A DNA stretch of 64,000 nt, taken from NCBI GenBank assembly GCA_963770505.1, contig CAVYPR010000006.1:1-64000 (forward strand). Reading direction: 5' to 3'. Numbering within the stretch: the stretch's first letter is position 1; the number at the start of each line of letters is the position of its first letter. Made by a program: the position numbers and the translations under genes. Below, piece by piece: positions 55,038 through 61,491 of the stretch. The notes under the pieces are model-generated. The model was not told the DNA's origin, did no database searches, and worked only from the letters and a program-made list of their open reading frames with translations. This stretch comes from CAVYPR01 sp963770505. Its GTDB lineage: Bacteria; Actinomycetota; Acidimicrobiia; Acidimicrobiales; RAAP-2.

Positions 55038-55439
55038 ATGGACGAGCCAGCGGTGAACGGGATCTACGGGGGAACGGTGGCGAGGCGGGTGTCGGGGCCT
55101 TCCATGGCGGTGGGCCCGCTGTCGCTCGACCGGATGGGGCCGATCCTGCGGGACCTGGTGGCCTTCGGCCTCGTCGAGCGGACCGGGACCGGACGCTTCG
55201 AGCTGCGCGAGGACGTGCAGCGCTGGCTGGCCGAGGCGTCGGCCCGCTCCGGCCCGCCGGGCACGGCCGAGGTGTTCGTGGGTCGCCAGTGCCAGCGTTG
55301 CGGTGGCCTGGGGGTGACCAGGCTGGTCGACGGGGTCCGTATCTGTGCCGACTGCCAGGAGAAACCGATCGCCGAGGTGGTGGCCGACCAGCCGTCGGGC
55401 CACCACGGGCGGCGGCGGCGGGCCCGCAAGGCCGGGTAG
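55038..55439 (+). CDS. Small zinc-ribbon protein with winged-helix-like N-terminus
   Basis: 133 residues, ATG at 55038. The first ~70 residues resemble a short winged helix (DRMGPILRDLVAFGLVERTGTGRFELREDVQRWLAEA). The second half has two CxxC pairs (CQRCGG and CADCQ, 19 residues apart), a zinc ribbon, followed by a basic tail HHGRRRRARKAG. This may bind DNA or RNA. Convergent with dnaE2, their stops one base apart. The upstream 160 bp have AT-rich sequence with a possible TTGAC -35 near 54981. Confidence 0.75.
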   Translation: MDEPAVNGIYGGTVARRVSGPSMAVGPLSLDRMGPILRDLVAFGLVERTGTGRFELREDVQRWLAEASARSGPPGTAEVFVGRQCQRCGGLGVTRLVDGVRICADCQEKPIAEVVADQPSGHHGRRRRARKAG

Positions 55440-55440
55440 G

Positions 55441-58400
55441 TCAGCGGAAGTCCCGGGAGGCGGGGGCCGGGCCGAGGGCGAGCGGCTCGAACCGCTCGGC
55501 CACGACGTTCACCACCCCGTCCGAGCGCTCCAGGCGCCCCCGCACCACCAGGGCCGGCGACCCCCGGGCCACCTCCCACCAGCGGACCCAGGCCCCGCGC
55601 GAGCAGACGACGTTGACCATGCCGGTCTCGTCCTCCAGGTTCAAGAACACCGCGCCCCCCGCCGTCTCGGGCTGCTGGCGGTGGGTCACCACGCCGGCCA
55701 CCGTGACCCGCCCCCCGCTCGCCTTCCCCAGCGCCGAGGCCGGCACCACCCCGCGGGCCTCGAGCTCGGGGCGGACCAGCTCGATGGCGGTGCGCTCGGG
55801 GGTCACCCCGAGCGACCACAGGTCGTCGGCGATCGCCTCGAGGGGGGCCGGGGCCGGCAGCGGCGGGGCCACCCCTCCCGTCACCACCCCGGGCAGCCGG
55901 CCGGCGACGGCCTGGGCCGCCGCCCCGGCCGTCCACACCAGGGCCCGGCGGCCCGACGGGGAGCGGTCGGCCGCGAGGCCATCGAGCGCGCCGGCCAGGG
56001 CCAGCGCCTCGAGCTGGGGGCGGGTGAGGCCGCCCCGGCGGACCAGGTCCTCGGAGCCGGCCCAGGGCCGGCCAGCGACCAGGCGGGCCGCCGTCGTCGA
56101 CCCGATGCCGCGGACGGCGGCCAGCCCCAACCGCAGGACCGGGGCGTCCCGGCCGCCCTCCAGGCAGGCCCCCTCCCCGCTGGCGTTGACGTCGGGGCGC
56201 CGGACCACCGTCCCGTGCCGCTTGGCGTCGGCCAGCAGGCTCTGCGGCGACCAGAACCCCATGGGCTGGGCGTTCAGGAGGCCGGCGGTGAAGGCCACCG
56301 GGTAGTGCAGCTTCAGCCAGGCCGACGAGTAGACGAGGTAGGCGAAGGACAGGGCGTGGGACTCGGGGAAGCCGAAGCTGGCGAAGGCGGCCAGGCTCTT
56401 GAAGATCCCCTCGGCCACGTCCCCGGCGACCCCCCGGGCGGCCATGCCGGCGAACAGCCGGTCGCGCAGGCGGGCCATCCGCTCGTCGGACCGCTTGTGG
56501 CTCATGGCCTGGCGCAGCTCGTCGGCCTCGGCCGAGGAGAACCCGGCCACGTCGATGACGATCTGCATCAGCTGCTCCTGGAAGACCGGCACCCCCAGGG
56601 TGCGCTCCAGGGCGGGCTGCAAGAGGGGGTGGGGGTAGGTGACGGGCTCGGTGCCCCGGCGCCGGCGGATGTAGGGGTGGACGGCGTTGCCCTGGATGGG
56701 GCCGGGCCGGATGAGGGCCACCTCGACGGCCAGGTCGTAGAAGCAGCGGGGCTGCACCCGGGGCAGGGTGCCCATCTGGGCGCGGCTCTCGACCTGGAAC
56801 ACCCCCACGGTGTCGGCCCGGCAGAGGAGGTCGTAGACGGCGTCCTCCTGGGGAAGCGCCCCCAGGTCGAGGGGGACGCCGTGGTGGTCGCGCACCAGGT
56901 CGACCGTGCGGTGGAGGGCCTCGAGCATGCCCAGCCCCAGGAGGTCGAACTTGACCAGGCCGGCGGCCGCGCAGTCGTCCTTGTCCCACTGGAGCACCGT
57001 CCGCCCCTCCATCCGGGCCCACTCCACCGGGCAGACCTCGCTCACCGGCCGGTCGCAGATGACCATCCCTCCCGGGTGGATGCCCAGGTGCCGCGGGAAG
57101 CCCAGCACCTCGGTGGCGATCCGGCGCACCGCCGGCGGCAGGTCCCCTCGCTCGGCCAGCGGCCGCCCCCGGTCGCTGGCCTTGGCCCAGCGGTCGACCT
57201 CGGCGGGGCCGTGGCCGAGGGCCTTGCCGACGTCGCGAACGGCCGAGCGGGGGCGGTAGGTGATGACGTTGGCCACCAGGGCGGCGTGGCGGCGGCCGTA
57301 GCGGTCGTAGACGTACTGGATGACCTCCTCGCGGCGACCCGACTCGATGTCGACGTCGATGTCGGGCGGCCCGTCCCGGGCCGGGGAGAGGAACCGCTCG
57401 AAGAGCAGGTCGAGCGAGACGGCGTCGACCAGGGTGATGCCCAGCACGTAGCAGACGGCCGAGGTGGCGGCCGACCCCCGGCCCTGGCAGAAGATGCCCG
57501 AGCGCCGGCAGAACTCGGCGATGTCCCAGACGGTGAGGAAGTACCCGGCGTAGCCCAGGGTGGCGATGACCGACAGCTCGTGGTCGAGCCGGGCCCAGGC
57601 CCCCGCCACCCGCTCGGCCGAGCGGGGGCCGTACCGCTCGGCGCCGCCGCGCTCGACCAGCTCGGCCAGCCAGCTCTGCTCGTCGTGGCCGGCCGGCACC
57701 GGGAAGCCGGGCAGCCGGGGGGCGATGAGGCGCAGGTCGAAGGCGCAGGCCGCGCCGATCTCGGCCGCCCGCTCGATGACCCCGGGCCAGCGGGCGAACC
57801 GCCGGGCCTGCTCGGCGGCCGGGCGCAGGCAGGCGGCCGAGGAGGCGGGGAGCCAGCCGGCCAGCTCCTCCAGGGGCCGGCCGGCCCGCACCGCGGCCAG
57901 GGGGGTGGCCCGGGGGAAGCAGGCCGGGGTGGCGTAGTGGACGTTGTTGGTGGCCACCAGGTCGACCCCGGCCCGGACCGCCAGGTCGGCCAGGCCGTCG
58001 TTGCGGGCCGTGTCGATCGGGTCCCCGTGGTCCCACAGCTCGAGGGCCAGGTTCTCCCTTCCGAACGCCGCCACCAGCCGGTCGAGCTGGCGGCGGGCCG
58101 CCTCGGGCCCCCCGTCCACCAGGGCGGCGGGCACCGCGCCCTTGCGGCACCCGCTCAGGACCTGCCAGTGGCCGCCGTGGGCCGCCGCCAGGTCGGCCAG
58201 ATCGACCAGGGGGCGCCCCTTCTCCCCCCCGGCCAGGTGCGCCTCGGCCACCACCGCGGCTGAGGCGGGCGTACCCCTCGGGGTCCCGGGCCAGCACCAC
58301 CAGGTGGCGGCCGTCGGGGTCGGCCACCCCGGTGCGCGGGCCGCCGGCCAGGGAGAGCTCGGCCCCGAAGACGGCGGGCAGCCCCGCCGCCCGGGCCGCC

Positions 58401-58561
58401 TCGGCGAAGCGGACCACGCCGTAGAGGCCGTCGTGGTCGGTGAGGGCCAGGGCGGCCAGGCCGAGGCGGGCCCCCTCGGCGGCCAGCTCCTCGGGGTGCG
58501 AGGCCCCGTCGAGGAAGGAGAAGTTGGAGTGGCAGTGCAGCTCGGCGTAGCCCCGTTCCAC
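55441..58561 (-). CDS. dnaE2: Error-prone DNA polymerase DnaE2/ImuC, interrupted by one frameshift
   Basis: From the ATG at 58561 the PHP domain begins correctly (AELHCHSNFSFLDGASHPEEL, LALTDHDGLYGVVRFAEAAR) and runs ~100 codons to EGYARLSR. Near 58250-58270 one base is gained or lost. The other frame then continues VVAEAHLAGGEKGRP and stays open to 55441. The catalytic palm carries PPDIDVDIESGRREEVIQYVYDRYG (aspartates of the polymerase site), then FDLLGLGML, FQVESRAQMGTLPRVQP, VALIRPGPIQGNAVHPYI and a C-terminal OB fold (VTVAGVVTHRQQPETAGGAVFLNLEDETG). About 1,040 residues when joined, the normal length. Role: lesion-bypass synthesis with ImuA' and ImuB during the SOS response. Confidence 0.9.
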
Positions 58562-58571
58562 CGTCGGCCCC

Positions 58572-59699
58572 TCAGTCGTAGGTGGCGGCCAGCCGCCACC
58601 GCCCCCGCCCCACCGCCAAGAGGTGGGCCCGGCCGTCGGCCGTCGTCACCTGGAGGCGGACCGAGCGCCGGCCGGCCCGCGACCACCACCGCTCCTCGGC
58701 GGGCCACGGCGCGCTCCACCCGGTGACCTCGGCCCACGCCCCCCCGCCCACCGAGACCCGGGCCGGGGGGGCGGTGAGCAGCCCGCGTCCGGTGACCCCC
58801 ACGGCGGTCCCGTCGGCGTCGACCACCTCGGCGGGGAGGGCCCGCCCGTCGGGGGCCACCCGGGCCGGGGACGGCGGGGGCAGCCGTCCGGGCCAGGGGG
58901 GCGCCCCCGGGAGGGCGTCGCCCCGGGGGGAGGGCGGGGTGCCGGCCTCCCAGGTGGCGAACCGGACCCGGTCGTCGGGGCCGCGCCCTCCCCCGGCCAC
59001 CGCCACCACCACCGCCTCGGGGCCGAGCTGGCGCTGGAGCGCGCTCAGCGCCTCGGCCGCCCGCTCGTCGCCGGCCCCGGCCCCTCCCCAGAAGCCGGGC
59101 TGGAGGTTGCGGAGCGGGACCCCGTACTGCAGGGCCCGCAGCCGGGCCGCCAGGCCCGGGGTGCGGCACCCGGGCAGCTCGCCCTCCAGGGCCCGGGCCG
59201 CCCGCTGGCACCTCGCCGCGGCGGCCCCGAACCGGGCCAGCACGTCGCCGGCCGGCAGCGCGGCCAGCGCCCCCAGGGTGCGCAGCCCGAGGCGGGGCAG
59301 GAGCTCGGCCAGCTCCGGTGTGCCCAGCACCCCGACCGGCCACGGCGCCAGGAAGGCGGCGGTGGCTCCCGGGGGCACCGCCGCCCCGACCCGGGCCGCC
59401 AGTCCGGCGGCGAAGACCCCCTCGGCCACGCCGAGGCGGCAGGGACCGTCCCCCAGCACCCCGCCGACGGCCTCGGCCACCCGGGCCAGCACCGCCGCCT
59501 CGCCCCCGAAGTAGCGGGCCGGGCCCCTCACGGCCAGGGTGCACACCCCGGGCCGGACGGGGTCGACCCACGGGCAGACCTCCACCAGGGCGTCGACGAG
59601 GCGCGCCAGCTCCCGGAGGCGGTGGCCGCCGTCTGTCGCCGCCGGGCCGTCACCGGGGTCGGCCAGCCCCGGGCAGTCGATCAGGAGCAGTCGCTCCAC
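58572..59699 (-). CDS. imuB: ImuB-like Y-family polymerase homologue (short form)
   Basis: 375 residues, shorter than the usual ~500. It starts MERLLLIDCPGLADPG and passes straight to RLRELARLVDALVEVCPWVDPVRPGVCTLAVRGPARYFGGE, so most of the fingers/palm part before that is missing. PRLGLRTLGALAALPAGDVLARFG (helix-hairpin-helix) and a C-terminal little-finger region (WEVTGWSAPWPAEERWWSR-like) are kept. ImuB lacks the polymerase active-site acids and serves as the adaptor between the beta clamp, ImuA' and DnaE2. It sits 10 bp upstream of dnaE2 and 10 bp after imuA', so one transcript. Confidence 0.85.
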   Translation of the reverse strand: MERLLLIDCPGLADPGDGPAATDGGHRLRELARLVDALVEVCPWVDPVRPGVCTLAVRGPARYFGGEAAVLARVAEAVGGVLGDGPCRLGVAEGVFAAGLAARVGAAVPPGATAAFLAPWPVGVLGTPELAELLPRLGLRTLGALAALPAGDVLARFGAAAARCQRAARALEGELPGCRTPGLAARLRALQYGVPLRNLQPGFWGGAGAGDERAAEALSALQRQLGPEAVVVAVAGGGRGPDDRVRFATWEAGTPPSPRGDALPGAPPWPGRLPPPSPARVAPDGRALPAEVVDADGTAVGVTGRGLLTAPPARVSVGGGAWAEVTGWSAPWPAEERWWSRAGRRSVRLQVTTADGRAHLLAVGRGRWRLAATYD

Positions 59700-59709
59700 C
59701 GGCCGGCCC

Positions 59710-60429
59710 TCACACCCCGGCCCGCGGCCGGTCCTCCGGCCACGGGGCCACCCGCCCGGCGGCCGTCGGCAGCCAGAGCTCGCGGACCACCGGCCGGCTG
59801 GCCACCCCCCGGCCGTGGGCCTCGACCGTCACCCGCCGGCCCGCCAGCCGCCCGGCCCCCCGGTCCAGGCCGTGCCAGCGGGGGTGGCCCACCTCGAGCC
59901 GCACGTCGGCCGGGTCCGGCCACGACGACCGGCCCCCCACCACCACGAGGACGGCCCCCTGCCGGCGGGCCCGGGCCACCAGCGAGCGCGCCGCCTGGGG
60001 GCGGGCCCGGCCCGGCGGCTCCACCGTCACCACGTCGAACCCCTCGAGCAGCCGGCCGGCCGCCACCGCCCACTGCGCCGCCGGGGCGCGGACCACCACG
60101 AGCCGCCGCAGGTCGACGCCGTAGCCGGCGGCGGCCAGCGCGCCCAGGTCCTCCACCCCGACCAGGCCGCACCACGACCCGGCGGCCGAGGCCGTCCCGA
60201 GCACCGCCAGCGTCAGGCTGAGGGCGCCCTCGCCGGTGCAGTGCACGACGGTCCCCCGGCGCAGCCCGCCGTCGGGCATGAGCGGCACCAGCGGCCCGGG
60301 GACCGGCAGCAGCCGGGTCCGGCTGGCCGCGGTGGGCCGGACCCGGCTGGCCAGGGCCCCCAGCCCACCCCCGCCCGCCGGGGCAAGCCGGCGGTCGAGG
60401 GTGGCCGGGGATCCGCCGTCTACGAACAT
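59710..60429 (-). CDS. imuA': ImuA'-like RecA-fold protein of the SOS mutasome
   Basis: 239 residues. RecA-like core without a strict Walker A (MPDGGLRRGTVVHCTGEGALSLTLAVLG), then LVGVEDLGALAAAGYGVDLRRLVVV, WAVAAGRLLEGFDVVTVEPP and ARRQGAVLVVVGG, the pattern of ImuA' proteins encoded before imuB-dnaE2. First gene of the cassette. Its ATG (60427-60429) lies inside the SOS box at 60423-60436. With the -10 just upstream this implies a leaderless transcript, unless translation starts further inside. Confidence 0.85.
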   Translation of the reverse strand: MFVDGGSPATLDRRLAPAGGGGLGALASRVRPTAASRTRLLPVPGPLVPLMPDGGLRRGTVVHCTGEGALSLTLAVLGTASAAGSWCGLVGVEDLGALAAAGYGVDLRRLVVVRAPAAQWAVAAGRLLEGFDVVTVEPPGRARPQAARSLVARARRQGAVLVVVGGRSSWPDPADVRLEVGHPRWHGLDRGAGRLAGRRVTVEAHGRGVASRPVVRELWLPTAAGRVAPWPEDRPRAGV

Positions 60430-60436
60430 ATGTTCG
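60423..60436 (-). promoter_or_regulatory. LexA-type SOS box overlapping the imuA' start codon
   Basis: CGAACATATGTTCG is a perfect 14-bp palindrome fitting the actinobacterial LexA consensus CGAACNNNNGTTCG. Reading on the minus strand, a -35-like GTGACG (60462-60467) and a -10-like TACGAT (60439-60444) with a 17-bp spacer place the likely transcription start at or just before the ATG within the box. LexA bound here would block initiation directly. Confidence 0.88.
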
Positions 60437-60438
60437 CT

Positions 60439-60467
60439 ATCGTACCCAGGGTGGGGGGTTGCGTCAC
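60439..60467 (-). promoter_or_regulatory. Predicted sigma-70-type promoter of the mutasome operon
   Basis: On the minus strand GTGACG, 17 bp, TACGAT. The -10 is three bases upstream of the SOS box, leaving little or no 5' UTR before the ATG at 60429. Confidence 0.6.
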
Positions 60468-60540
60468 ACGCCCCGGTCAGGGCCGATTTCGGTTCCGCTG
60501 CGACCGGAAGGGTCGCTCCCTCTCCGGGGCTCGGTCGACC

Positions 60541-61491
60541 TCAGTAGACGTTCGGCACCATGCGCAGCACGGCGTTCCCGAGAGCCCACAGCATCCCCAA
60601 GAGGATCGGGGCGGCGATGATCCACGTCCGCAGCAGTCCCCAACGGGCCCAGAGCCACCACACGAAGGCTGAGGTGCCGGCGAGGACAGCCAGCCACAGC
60701 GCCGCCGCCGGCCAGGCGGACAGGTCGCTGTGACCCGGAAGCTCCGCTGTGGGCACCGAGCGAGGAAGGCCGGGCGGAACCCGCAGGGCGCGACCCTGGA
60801 GGCGGGCCTCGACGTAGGTGAGGCGTGTGGCCTTCACGTTGCTTGCACCGGACCCCGCAGAGGTTCCCAGCACCATGACACTGCCGGTCGCCGGCACCGA
60901 GATGGGTCGAACCCCCGGGGCCAGCGCCCCGATGACCTTGTAGTGGAACAGCCCCTGTCCCGTGCGAACGATGATCACGTCCCCGGCACGCAGGAGCCCG
61001 ATGTCGCGGAACGGGCCCCCGGCCGTCGAGCTCTTCCCGAGCAGCACCGACTCCCCCGACTGCCCGGGCAACGGGGTGTCCCGCAGGTGACCGGGTCCCG
61101 CCAGCATGTCCCCCGACGACGTCCCTTCCACCACCACGACGTCACGGAGCCCGGCTACCGGTGCGCTGAGGAGCGCCACCGGCGAGCCGGGCGGGATGTC
61201 ACCGCCGATCTTCGGAGCGACCGGGCTCGACGGGTCCAAGAGCCCCCGGAACTCCGCGTAGAGCTGGTGCTGGCTGCGCTGCTCCTGGAGGCCGCTCAGC
61301 CCGAAGGCGAACACGCCGAGGAACAACGCCGTGATCGAGACGAACAGGACGATCGCCAGCACCACGGCAAGCGGTCCGGGCCTCGGTGGACCGACACGCT
61401 CGGGGAGCTCCTCCTCAAGACGCCCGACTTCTTCCTCCACTTGCACCGGTCGGACCTCGTCGACTGAAGGGGGAAGGACGTCGATTACCAT
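60541..61491 (-). CDS. Sortase-fold membrane protein lacking catalytic residues
   Basis: 316 residues from the ATG at 61491, overlapping the upstream stop by seven bases. Cytoplasmic N-terminus rich in Glu/Pro, one TM (PLAVVLAIVLFVSITALFLGVFAF, ~45-68), an external domain, and two TM segments at the C-terminus (AAALWLAVLAGTSAFVWWLWA, WIIAAPILLGMLWALGNAVL). The external domain follows sortase layout: GQSGESVLLGKSSTAGGPFRDIGLLRAGDVIIVRTGQGLFHYKVIG (region ~175-220), then SVMVLGTSAGSGASNVKATRLTYVEARL. But the His of the GHR motif is replaced by Lys (LLGKSST), and the Cys of TLxTC is absent (VLGTSAG). A transpeptidase reaction is therefore unlikely. Perhaps a binding or scaffolding role for the surface protein encoded just upstream. 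Confidence 0.7.
   Translation of the reverse strand: MVIDVLPPSVDEVRPVQVEEEVGRLEEELPERVGPPRPGPLAVVLAIVLFVSITALFLGVFAFGLSGLQEQRSQHQLYAEFRGLLDPSSPVAPKIGGDIPPGSPVALLSAPVAGLRDVVVVEGTSSGDMLAGPGHLRDTPLPGQSGESVLLGKSSTAGGPFRDIGLLRAGDVIIVRTGQGLFHYKVIGALAPGVRPISVPATGSVMVLGTSAGSGASNVKATRLTYVEARLQGRALRVPPGLPRSVPTAELPGHSDLSAWPAAALWLAVLAGTSAFVWWLWARWGLLRTWIIAAPILLGMLWALGNAVLRMVPNVY

Noticed and set aside
55345..58263. Long plus-strand frame opposite dnaE2
   Set aside because: Shadow of the polymerase gene; low-complexity Gly/Ala/His/Asp content.
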